This document shows positions 56,880-64,000 of a stretch of DNA of 64,000 nucleotides, one piece after another. A model generated the notes under the pieces. The model did no database searches. It worked only from the letters and a program-made list of their open reading frames with translations, and had not been told where the DNA came from. The stretch spans positions 483,001 to 547,000 of the forward strand of contig CAWZYM010000402.1 in NCBI GenBank assembly GCA_963966185.1, given 5' to 3'. Position 1 is the first letter of the stretch. The number at the start of each line of letters is the position of its first letter. Source of the DNA: Rhabditoides inermis (lineage: Eukaryota > Nematoda > Chromadorea > Rhabditida > Rhabditidae). A program made the translations under genes and the position numbers.

Positions 56880-56992
56880 GCACGGATGGCCGAGTGGTCT
56901 AAGGCGCCAGACTCAAGCGATCGCTTCATACGAGCATGTGTGGGCATTCTGGTATCGGAAACGATGCGTGGGTTCGAACCCCACTCCGTGCA
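56880..56992 (+). tRNA. tRNA-Leu(CAA), unit 17
   Basis: Canonical gene; the leader has a 10-bp insertion (GTAAACGGCAGTAAACG). Confidence 0.95.
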
Positions 56993-57039
56993 AATCTTTT
57001 ACCAAAATGTTTTGGCAGTACACTGAACAACAAAACTTT

Positions 57040-57124
57040 TGCTCCATGGGAGGATCGAACTCCCGACCTCGGCATTTCTTACAACATATAAGTACCACGC
57101 GCTAACCGACTGCGCCAATGGAGC
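57040..57124 (-). tRNA. tRNA-Ile(UAU), unit 17
   Basis: Canonical. Confidence 0.95.
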
Positions 57125-57241
57125 ACGTTTTAGCAAGGCAGTGTTCCGAATTCGATTTCTCTCGTATTTCATTTGACAACATCTCGACTCGATTTCAGTA
57201 AACACACTCTCATGCATTGTAGACAGCAAGCAGTAAACGCA

Positions 57242-57354
57242 GCACGGATGGCCGAGTGGTCTAAGGCGCCAGACTCAAGCGATCGCTTCATACGAGCATG
57301 TGTGGGCATTCTGGTATCGGAAACGATGCGTGGGTTCGAACCCCACTCCGTGCA
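57242..57354 (+). tRNA. tRNA-Leu(CAA), unit 18
   Basis: Canonical. Confidence 0.95.
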
Positions 57355-57401
57355 AATCTTTTACCAAAATGTTTTGGCAGTACACTGAACAACAAAACTT
57401 T

Positions 57402-57486
57402 TGCTCCATGGGAGGATCGAACTCCCGACCTCGGCATTTCTTACAACATATAAGTACCACGCGCTAACCGACTGCGCCAATGAAGC
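57402..57486 (-). tRNA. tRNA-Ile(UAU), unit 18
   Basis: Acceptor wobble GCTTCAT as in units 4, 12 and 34 but with the canonical T stem: a recombinant between subtypes. Confidence 0.92.
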
Positions 57487-57603
57487 ACGTTTTAGCAATG
57501 CAGTGTTCCGAATTCGATTTCTCTCGTATTTCATTTGACAACATCTCGACTCGATTTCAGTAAACACACTCTCATGCATTGTAGACAGCAAGCAGTAAAC
57601 GCA

Positions 57604-57716
57604 GCACGGATGGCCGAGTGGTCTGAGGCGCCAGACTTAAGCGATCGCTTCATACGAGCATGTGTGGGCATTCTGGTATCGGAAACGATGCGTGGGTTCG
57701 AACCCCACTCCGTGCA
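57604..57716 (+). tRNA. tRNA-Leu(UAA), unit 19
   Basis: UAA anticodon with D-loop G; a single UAA unit rather than a pair. Confidence 0.93.
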
Positions 57717-57763
57717 AATCTTTTACCAAAATGTTTTGGCAGTACACTGAACAACAAAACTTT

Positions 57764-57848
57764 TGCTCCATAGGAGGATCGAACTCCCGACCTCGGCATT
57801 TCTTACAACATATAAGTACCACGCGCTAACCGACTGCGCCAATGGAGC
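57764..57848 (-). tRNA. tRNA-Ile(UAU), unit 19
   Basis: T-stem G-U variant. Confidence 0.92.
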
Positions 57849-57965
57849 ACGTTTTAGCAATGCAGTGTTCCGAATTCGATTTCTCTCGTATTTCATTTGA
57901 CAACATCTGGACTCGATTTCAGTAAACACACTCTCATGCATTGTAGACAGCAAGTGGTAAACGCA

Positions 57966-58078
57966 GCACGGATGGCCGAGTGGTCTAAGGCGCCAGACTC
58001 AAGCGATCGCTTCATACGAGCATGTGTGGGCATTCTGGTATCGGAAACGATGCGTGGGTTCGAACCCCACTCCGTGCA
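57966..58078 (+). tRNA. tRNA-Leu(CAA), unit 20
   Basis: Canonical; GTGGTAAACG leader. Confidence 0.95.
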
Positions 58079-58125
58079 AATCTTTTACCAAAATGTTTTG
58101 GCAGTACACTGAACAACAAAACTTT

Positions 58126-58210
58126 TGCTCCATGGGAGGATCGAACTCCCGACCTCGGCATTTCTTACAACATATAAGTACCACGCGCTAACCGACTGCG
58201 CCAATGGAGC
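58126..58210 (-). tRNA. tRNA-Ile(UAU), unit 20
   Basis: Canonical. Confidence 0.95.
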
Positions 58211-58327
58211 ACGTTTCAGCAAGGCAGTGTTCCGAATTCGATTTCTCTCGTATTTCATTTGACAACATCTCGACTCGATTTCAGTAAACACACTCTCATG
58301 CATTGTAGACAGCAAGCAGTAAACGCA

Positions 58328-58440
58328 GCACGGATGGCCGAGTGGTCTAAGGCGCCAGACTCAAGCGATCGCTTCATACGAGCATGTGTGGGCATTCTGG
58401 TATCGGAAACGATGCGTGGGTTCGAACCCCACTCCGTGCA
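58328..58440 (+). tRNA. tRNA-Leu(CAA), unit 21
   Basis: Canonical. Confidence 0.95.
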
Positions 58441-58487
58441 AATCTTTTACCAAAATGTTTTGGCAGTACACTGAACAACAAAACTTT

Positions 58488-58572
58488 TGCTCCATGGGAG
58501 GATCGAACTCCCGACCTCGGCATTTCTTACAACATATAAGTACCACGCGCTAACCGACTGCGCCAATGGAGC
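58488..58572 (-). tRNA. tRNA-Ile(UAU), unit 21
   Basis: Canonical. Confidence 0.95.
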
Positions 58573-58689
58573 ACGTTTTAGCAATGCAGTGTTCCGAATT
58601 CGATTTCTCTCGTATTTCATTTGACAACATCTCGACTCGATTTCAGTAAACACACTCTCATGCATTGTAGACAGCAAGCAGTAAACGCA

Positions 58690-58792
58690 GCACGGATGGC
58701 CGAGTGGTCTAAGGCGCCAGACTCAAGCGATCGCTTCATACGGGCATTCTGGTATCGGAAACGATGCGTGGGTTCGAACCCCACTCCGTGCA
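58690..58792 (+). tRNA. tRNA-Leu(CAA), unit 22, short intron
   Basis: Ten bases are deleted inside the intron (29 to 19 nt); exons are unchanged. Confidence 0.92.
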
Positions 58793-58839
58793 AATCTTTT
58801 GCCAAAATGTAGTGGCAGTACACTGAACAACAAAACTTT

Positions 58840-58924
58840 TGCTCCATGGGAGGATCGAACACCCGACCTCGGCATTTCTTACAACATATAAGTACCACGC
58901 GCTAACCGACTGCGCCAATTGAGC
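58840..58924 (-). tRNA. tRNA-Ile(UAU), unit 22, damaged form
   Basis: Same two mismatches as unit 8. Confidence 0.7.
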
Positions 58925-59041
58925 ACGTTTTAGCAATGCAGTGTTCCGAATTCAATTTCTCTCGTATTTCATTTGACAACATCTCGACTCGATTTCAGTA
59001 AACACACTCTCATGCATTGTAGACAGCAAGCAGTAAACGCA

Positions 59042-59154
59042 GCACGGATGGCCGAGTGGTCTAAGGCGCCAGACTCAAGCGATCGCTTCATACGAGCATG
59101 TGTGGGCATTCTGGTATCGGAAACGATGCGTGGGTTCGAACCCCACTCCGTGCA
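59042..59154 (+). tRNA. tRNA-Leu(CAA), unit 23
   Basis: Canonical. Confidence 0.95.
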
Positions 59155-59201
59155 AATCTTTTACCAAAATGTTTTGGCAGTACACTGAACAACAAAACTT
59201 T

Positions 59202-59286
59202 TGCTCCATGGGAGGATCGAACTCCCGACCTCGGCATTTCTTACAACATATAAGTACCACGCGCTAACCGACTGCGCCAATGGAGC
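59202..59286 (-). tRNA. tRNA-Ile(UAU), unit 23
   Basis: Canonical. Confidence 0.95.
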
Positions 59287-59413
59287 ACGTTTTAGCAATG
59301 CAGTGTTCCGAATTCGATTTCTCTCGTATTTCATTTGACAACATCTGGACTCGATTTCAGTAAACACACTCTCATGCATTGTAGACAGCAAGTGGTAAAC
59401 GGCAGTAAACGCA

Positions 59414-59526
59414 GCACGGATGGCCGAGTGGTCTAAGGCGCCAGACTCAAGCGATCGCTTCATACGAGCATGTGTGGGCATTCTGGTATCGGAAACGATG
59501 CGTGGGTTCGAACCCCACTCCGTGCA
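59414..59526 (+). tRNA. tRNA-Leu(CAA), unit 24
   Basis: Canonical; same 10-bp leader insertion as unit 17. Confidence 0.95.
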
Positions 59527-59573
59527 AATCTTTTACCAAAATGTTTTGGCAGTACACTGAACAACAAAACTTT

Positions 59574-59658
59574 TGCTCCATGGGAGGATCGAACTCCCGA
59601 CCTCGGCATTTCTTACAACATATAAGTACCACGCGCTAACCGACTGCGCCAATGGAGC
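59574..59658 (-). tRNA. tRNA-Ile(UAU), unit 24
   Basis: Canonical. Confidence 0.95.
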
Positions 59659-59775
59659 ACGTTTTAGCAAGGCAGTGTTCCGAATTCGATTTCTCTCGTA
59701 TTTCATTTGACAACATCTCGACTCGATTTCAGTAAACACACTCTCATGCATTGTAGACAGCAAGCAGTAAACGCA

Positions 59776-59888
59776 GCACGGATGGCCGAGTGGTCTAAGG
59801 CGCCAGACTCAAGCGATCGCTTCATACGAGCATGTGTGGGCATTCTGGTATCGGAAACGATGCGTGGGTTCGAACCCCACTCCGTGCA
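59776..59888 (+). tRNA. tRNA-Leu(CAA), unit 25
   Basis: Canonical. Confidence 0.95.
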
Positions 59889-59921
59889 AATCTTTTACCA
59901 AAATGTTTTGGCAGTACACTG

Positions 59922-60015
59922 CTAAGGCGCCAGACTCAAGCGATCGCTTCATACGAGCATGTGTGGGCATTCTGGTATCGGAAACGATGCGTGGGTTCGA
60001 ACCCCACTCCGTGCA
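59922..60015 (+). pseudogene. 5'-truncated tRNA-Leu in unit 25
   Basis: A 127-bp internal duplication repeats tRNA-Leu from CTAAGGCGCC in the D loop to the 3' end. The 5' acceptor strand and A box are missing. Confidence 0.93.
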
Positions 60016-60062
60016 AATCTTTTACCAAAATGTTTTGGCAGTACACTGAACAACAAAACTTT

Positions 60063-60147
60063 TGCTCCATGGGAGGATCGAACTCCCGACCTCGGCATTT
60101 CTTACAACATATAAGTACCACGCGCTAACCGACTGCGCCAATGGAGC
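60063..60147 (-). tRNA. tRNA-Ile(UAU), unit 25
   Basis: Canonical. Confidence 0.95.
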
Positions 60148-60264
60148 ACGTTTTAGCAATGCAGTGTTCCGAATTTGATTTCTCTCGTATTTCATTTGAC
60201 AACATCTCGACTCGATTTCAGTAAACACACTCTCATGCATTGTAGACAGCAAGCAGTAAACGCA

Positions 60265-60377
60265 GCACGGATGGCCGAGTGGTCTAAGGCGCCAGACTCA
60301 AGCGATCGCTTCATACGAGCATGTGTGGGCATTCTGGTATCGGAAACGATGCGTGGGTTCGAACCCCACTCCGTGCA
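60265..60377 (+). tRNA. tRNA-Leu(CAA), unit 26
   Basis: Canonical. Confidence 0.95.
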
Positions 60378-60424
60378 AATCTTTTACCAAAATGTTTTGG
60401 CAGTACACTGAACAACAAAACTTT

Positions 60425-60509
60425 TGCTCTATGGGAGGATCGAACTCCCGACCTCGGCATTTCTTACAACATATAAGTACCACGCGCTAACCGACTGCGC
60501 CAATGGAGC
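60425..60509 (-). tRNA. tRNA-Ile(UAU), unit 26
   Basis: The 3' acceptor strand reads ATAGAGC, giving one C-A mismatch. Confidence 0.82.
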
Positions 60510-60626
60510 ACGTTTTAGCAATGCAGTGTTCCGAATTCGATTTCTCTCGTATTTCATTTGACAACATCTCGACTCGATTTCAGTAAACACACTGTCATGC
60601 GTTGTAGACAGCAAGTATTAAACGCA

Positions 60627-60739
60627 GCACGGATGGCCGAGTGGTCTAAGGCGCCAGACTCAAGCGATCGCTTCATACGAGCATGTGTGGGCATTCTGGT
60701 ATCGGAAACGATGCGTGGGTTCGAACCCCACTCCGTGCA
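60627..60739 (+). tRNA. tRNA-Leu(CAA), unit 27
   Basis: Canonical; start of the TGTATTGG spacer subtype (units 27-33). Confidence 0.95.
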
Positions 60740-60786
60740 AATCTTTTGCCAAAATGTATTGGCAATACTCTGAACAACAAAACTTT

Positions 60787-60871
60787 TGCTCCATGGGAGG
60801 ATCGAACTCCCGACCTCGGCATTTCTTACAACATATAAGTACCACGCGCTAACCGACTGCGCCAATGGAGC
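60787..60871 (-). tRNA. tRNA-Ile(UAU), unit 27
   Basis: Canonical. Confidence 0.95.
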
Positions 60872-60988
60872 ACGTTTTAGCAATGCAGTGTTCCGAATTC
60901 GATTTCTCTCGTATTTCATTTGACAACATCTCGACTCGATTTCAGTAAACACACTCTCATGCATTGTAGACAGCAAGTAGTAAACGCA

Positions 60989-61101
60989 GCACGGATGGCC
61001 GAGTGGTCTAAGGCGCCAGACTCAAGCGATCGCTTCATACGAGCATGTGTGGGCATTCTGGTATCGGAAACGATGCGTGGGTTCGAACCCCACTCCGTGC
61101 A
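60989..61101 (+). tRNA. tRNA-Leu(CAA), unit 28
   Basis: Canonical. Confidence 0.95.
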
Positions 61102-61148
61102 AATCTTTTGCCAAAATGTATTGGCAGTACTCTGAACAACAAAACTTT

Positions 61149-61233
61149 TGCTCCATGGGAGGATCGAACTCCCGACCTCGGCATTTCTTACAACATATAA
61201 GTACCACGCGCTAACCGACTGCGCCAATGGAGC
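61149..61233 (-). tRNA. tRNA-Ile(UAU), unit 28
   Basis: Canonical. Confidence 0.95.
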
Positions 61234-61349
61234 ACGTTTTAGCAATGCAGTGTTCGAATTCGATTTCTCTCGTATTTCATTTGACAACATCTCGACTCGA
61301 TTTCAGTAAACACACTCTCATGCATTGTAGACAGCAAGTAGTAAACGAA

Positions 61350-61462
61350 GCACGGATGGCCGAATGGTCTAAGGCGCCAGACTCAAGCGATCGCTTCATA
61401 CGAGCATGTGTGGGCATTCTGGTATCGGAAACGATGCGTGGGTTCGAACCCCACTCCGTGCA
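61350..61462 (+). tRNA. tRNA-Leu(CAA), unit 29
   Basis: The A box has GAATGG for GAGTGG, which may weaken transcription. Confidence 0.85.
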
Positions 61463-61509
61463 AAACTTTTGCCAAAATGTATTGGCAGTACTCTGAACAA
61501 CAAAACTTT

Positions 61510-61594
61510 TGCTCCATGGGAGGATCGAACTCCCGACCTCGGCATTTCTTACAACATATAAGTACCACGCGCTAACCGACTGCGCCAATGGAGC
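61510..61594 (-). tRNA. tRNA-Ile(UAU), unit 29
   Basis: Canonical. Confidence 0.95.
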
Positions 61595-61710
61595 ACGTTT
61601 TAGCAATGCAGTGTTCGAATTCGATTTCTCTCGTATTTCATTTGACAACATCTCGACTCGATTTCAGTAAACACACTCTCATGCATTGTAGACAGCAAGT
61701 AGTAAACGCA

Positions 61711-61823
61711 GCACGGATGGCCGAGTGGTCTAAGGCGCCAGACTCAAGCGATCGCTTCATACGAGCATGTGTGGGCATTCTGGTATCGGAAACGATGCGT
61801 GGGTTCGAACCCCACTCCGTGCA
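61711..61823 (+). tRNA. tRNA-Leu(CAA), unit 30
   Basis: Canonical. Confidence 0.95.
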
Positions 61824-61870
61824 AATCTTTTGCCAAAATGTATTGGCAGTACTCTGAACAACAAAACTTT

Positions 61871-61955
61871 TGCTCCATGGGAGGATCGAACTCCCGACCT
61901 CGGCATTTCTTACAACATATAAGTACCACGCGCTAACCGACTGCGCCAATGGAGC
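61871..61955 (-). tRNA. tRNA-Ile(UAU), unit 30
   Basis: Canonical. Confidence 0.95.
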
Positions 61956-62071
61956 ACGTTTTAGCAATGCAGTGTTCGAATTCAATTTCTCTCGTATTTC
62001 ATTTGACAACATCTCGAATCGATTTCAGTAAACACACTCTCATGCATTGTAGACAGCAAGTAGTAAACGAA

Positions 62072-62184
62072 GCACGGATGGCCGAGTGGTCTAAGGCGCC
62101 AGACTCAAGCGATCGCTTCATACGAGCATGTGTGGGCATTCTGGTATCGGAAACGATGCGTGGTTTCGAACCCCACTCCGTGCA
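62072..62184 (+). tRNA. tRNA-Leu(CAA), unit 31
   Basis: Loses the last T-stem pair (GTGGT), as in unit 13. Confidence 0.82.
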
Positions 62185-62231
62185 AATCTTTTGCCAAAAT
62201 GTATTGGCAGTACTCTGAACAACAAAACTTT

Positions 62232-62316
62232 TGCTCCATGGGAGGATCGAACTCCCGACCTCGGCATTTCTTACAACATATAAGTACCACGCGCTAACCG
62301 ACTGCGCCAATGGAGC
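62232..62316 (-). tRNA. tRNA-Ile(UAU), unit 31
   Basis: Canonical. Confidence 0.95.
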
Positions 62317-62433
62317 ACGTTTTAGCAATGCAGTGTTCCGAATTCGATTTCTCTTGTTTTTCATTTGACAACATCTCGACTCAATTTCAGTAAACACACT
62401 CTCATGCATTGTAGACAGCAAGTAGTAAACGCA

Positions 62434-62546
62434 GCACGGATGGCCGAGTGGTCTAAGGCGCCAGACTCAAGCGATCGCTTCATACGAGCATGTGTGGGCA
62501 TTCTGGTATCGGAAACGATGCGTGGGTTCGAACCCCACTCCGTGCA
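62434..62546 (+). tRNA. tRNA-Leu(CAA), unit 32
   Basis: Canonical; longer T terminator (six T). Confidence 0.95.
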
Positions 62547-62593
62547 AATTTTTTGCCAAAATGTATTGGCAGTACTCTGAACAACAAAACTTT

Positions 62594-62678
62594 TGCTCCA
62601 TGGGAGGATCAAACTCCCGACCTCGGCATTTCTTACAACATATAAGTACCACGCGCTAACCGACTGCGCCAATGGAGC
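62594..62678 (-). tRNA. tRNA-Ile(UAU), unit 32
   Basis: T loop reads TTTGATC: the invariant C56 is lost, which damages both the fold and the B box. Confidence 0.72.
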
Positions 62679-62795
62679 ACGTTTTAGCAATGCAGTGTTC
62701 CGAATTCGATTTCTCTCGTATTTCATTTGACAACATCTTGACTCGATTTCAGTAAACACACTCTCATGCATTGTAGACAGCAAGTAGTAAACGCA

Positions 62796-62908
62796 GCGCG
62801 GATGGCCGAGTGGTCTAAGGCGCCAGACTCAAGCGATCGCTTCATACGAGCATGTGTGGGCATTCTGGTATCGGAAACGATGCGTGGGTTCGAACCCCAC
62901 TCCGTGCA
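62796..62908 (+). tRNA. tRNA-Leu(CAA), unit 33
   Basis: Acceptor GCGCGGA, a G-U wobble at the third pair. Confidence 0.92.
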
Positions 62909-62955
62909 AATCTTTTGCCAAAATGTATTGGCAATACTCTGAACAACAAAACTTT

Positions 62956-63040
62956 TGCTCCATGGGAGGATCGAACTCTCGACCTCGGCATTTCTTACAA
63001 CATATAAGTACCACGCGCTAACCGACTGCGCCAATGGAGC
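62956..63040 (-). tRNA. tRNA-Ile(UAU), unit 33
   Basis: T stem GAGAG gives one A-C mismatch. Confidence 0.8.
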
Positions 63041-63157
63041 ACGTTTTAGCAATGCAGTGTTCCGAATTCGATTTCTCTCGTATTTCATTTGACAACATCT
63101 CGACTCGATTTCAGTAAACACACTCTTATGCATTGTAGACAGCAAGCAGTAAACGCA

Positions 63158-63270
63158 GCACGGATGGCCGAGTGGTCTGAGGCGCCAGACTTAAGCGATC
63201 GCTTCATACGAGCATGTGTGGGCATTCTGGTATCGGAAACGATGCGTGGGTTCGAACCCCACTCCGTGCA
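63158..63270 (+). tRNA. tRNA-Leu(UAA), unit 34
   Basis: UAA anticodon with D-loop G. Confidence 0.93.
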
Positions 63271-63317
63271 AATCTTTTACCAAAATGTTTTGGCAGTACA
63301 CTGAACAACAAAACTTT

Positions 63318-63402
63318 TGCTCCATAGGAGGATCGAACTCCCGACCTCGGCATTTCTTACAACATATAAGTACCACGCGCTAACCGACTGCGCCAATGAA
63401 GC
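63318..63402 (-). tRNA. tRNA-Ile(UAU), unit 34
   Basis: Both wobble variants, as unit 4. Confidence 0.9.
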
Positions 63403-63519
63403 ACGTTTTAGCAATGCAGTGTTCCGAATTCGATTTCTCTCGTATTTCATTTGACAACATCTCGACTCGATTTCAGTAAACACACTCTCATGCATTGTAG
63501 ACAGCAAGCAGTAAACGCA

Positions 63520-63632
63520 GCACGGATGGCCGAGTGGTCTGAGGCGCCAGACTTAAGCGATCGCTTCATACGAGCATGTGTGGGCATTCTGGTATCGGAA
63601 ACGATGCGTGGGTTCGAACCCCACTCCGTGCA
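63520..63632 (+). tRNA. tRNA-Leu(UAA), unit 35
   Basis: UAA anticodon with D-loop G. Confidence 0.93.
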
Positions 63633-63679
63633 AATCTTTTACCAAAATGTTTTGGCAGTACACTGAACAACAAAACTTT

Positions 63680-63764
63680 TGCTCCATAGGAGGATCGAAC
63701 TCCCGACCTCGGCATTTCTTACAACATATAAGTACCACGCGCTAACCGACTGCGCCAATGGAGC
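63680..63764 (-). tRNA. tRNA-Ile(UAU), unit 35
   Basis: T-stem G-U variant. Confidence 0.92.
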
Positions 63765-63881
63765 ACGTTTTAGCAATGCAGTGTTCCGAATTCGATTTCT
63801 CTCGTATTTCATTTGACAACATCTGGACTCGATTTCAGTAAACACACTCTCATGCATTGTAGACAGCAAGTGGTAAACGCA

Positions 63882-63994
63882 GCACGGATGGCCGAGTGGT
63901 CTAAGGCGCCAGACTCAAGCGATCGCTTCATACGAGCATGTGTGGGCATTCTGGTATCGGAAACGATGCGTGGGTTCGAACCCCACTCCGTGCA
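63882..63994 (+). tRNA. tRNA-Leu(CAA), unit 36
   Basis: Canonical and complete; its partner tRNA-Ile lies beyond the window. Confidence 0.95.
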
Positions 63995-64000
63995 AATCTT

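Larger units (their letters stand above)
44902..64000. repeat. Tandem array of ~362-bp units with convergent tRNA-Leu and tRNA-Ile genes
   Basis: Thirty-six units are seen (unit 36 is cut by the right edge), interrupted only by the retroelement at 45984-52040. Each unit has a leader (TTGACAACATCTCGACTCG), a + strand tRNA-Leu, an inner spacer of about 47 bases, and a - strand tRNA-Ile. Both genes end in TTTT terminators inside the shared inner spacer. The unit is normally 362 bp; units 28-30 are 361 (one C lost), units 17 and 24 have a 10-bp insertion before tRNA-Leu, unit 22 lost 10 bp inside tRNA-Leu, and unit 25 has a 127-bp internal duplication. Linked variants mark subtypes: CTGGACTCG plus GTGGTAAACG (units 6, 11, 14, 17, 20, 24, 36), UAA anticodon (4, 5, 12, 13, 19, 34, 35), and a damaged tRNA-Ile (8, 9, 15, 22). 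The order of subtypes in 15-18 recurs in 22-25, a seven-unit period. The array continues past the window. Confidence 0.97.

Noticed and set aside
44951..63869. Repeated 61-140 residue frames such as those containing MAEWSKAPDSSDR
   Set aside because: These are translations of tRNA-Leu and tRNA-Ile genes and spacers, a well-known annotation artefact.
44902..64000. CRISPR array or 5S/SL RNA tandem array
   Set aside because: The unit is 362 bp with no repeat-spacer pattern. No 5S rRNA or spliced-leader sequence is present; the conserved elements fold as tRNAs.

Overview
The window looks like nuclear DNA of a nematode. Introns start GTRAG and end in a TTTCAG-type acceptor. Several first coding exons sit directly behind a splice acceptor, as expected for spliced-leader trans-splicing. 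The recognisable genes (vab-3/Pax6, a gpc-2-like G-gamma, F-box and C-type lectin genes) fit worm gene families. The species cannot be named from sequence alone; (GA)n/(CT)n microsatellites are unusually dense.

Layout. 1-480 (-): 5' coding exon of a heterotrimeric G-protein gamma subunit running off the left edge. 3134-14680: a tandem segmental duplication, copy A 3134-9587 and copy B 9588-14680. It carries a small transmembrane proteoglycan-like gene and two types (L and M) of a small secreted Cys-module gene family. Both outer genes were damaged reciprocally: the proteoglycan copy in B lost its signal-peptide exon, and the M copy in A lost its last exon and two splice acceptors. 15346-19158: two more family types, N (+) and P (-), with a second duplication (15772-17360 and 17661-19400) that made a second P gene and a headless N relic. 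19967-20220: a possible two-exon microprotein. 23227-34320 (-): a complete 15-exon vab-3/Pax6 gene whose reconstructed reading frame closes exactly at 559 residues. 34321-40376: long non-coding flank. 40377-42474 (+): a C-type lectin-like gene with a frameshift and a polypurine intron. 43070-44614 (+): a clean 8-exon F-box gene.

44902 to the right edge: a tandem array of about 362-bp units. Each unit holds two convergent, intron-containing tRNA genes: tRNA-Leu on + (29-nt intron) and tRNA-Ile(UAU) on - (11-nt intron). I count 36 full-length tRNA-Leu genes (29 CAA and 7 UAA anticodons), one 5'-truncated tRNA-Leu, 34 full-length tRNA-Ile genes and one tRNA-Ile split by a transposon. Linked variants and a roughly seven-unit higher-order period indicate growth by unequal exchange.

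The split tRNA-Ile holds a Penelope-like retroelement (45984-52040). It has an intact 920-residue ORF with an N-terminal GIY-YIG nuclease, a CxC linker and a C-terminal reverse transcriptase, the permuted order described for the Naiad clade. It sits in tandem behind a 5'-truncated copy of itself.

The genes do not form one pathway. The left third is a birth-and-death cluster of secreted proteins, the middle is a developmental regulator with large introns, and the right third is a translation-related tRNA factory being remodelled by recombination and retrotransposition. The strongest candidates for something undescribed are the convergent Leu/Ile array with its in-array anticodon switch, and the element sitting in a tRNA acceptor stem.
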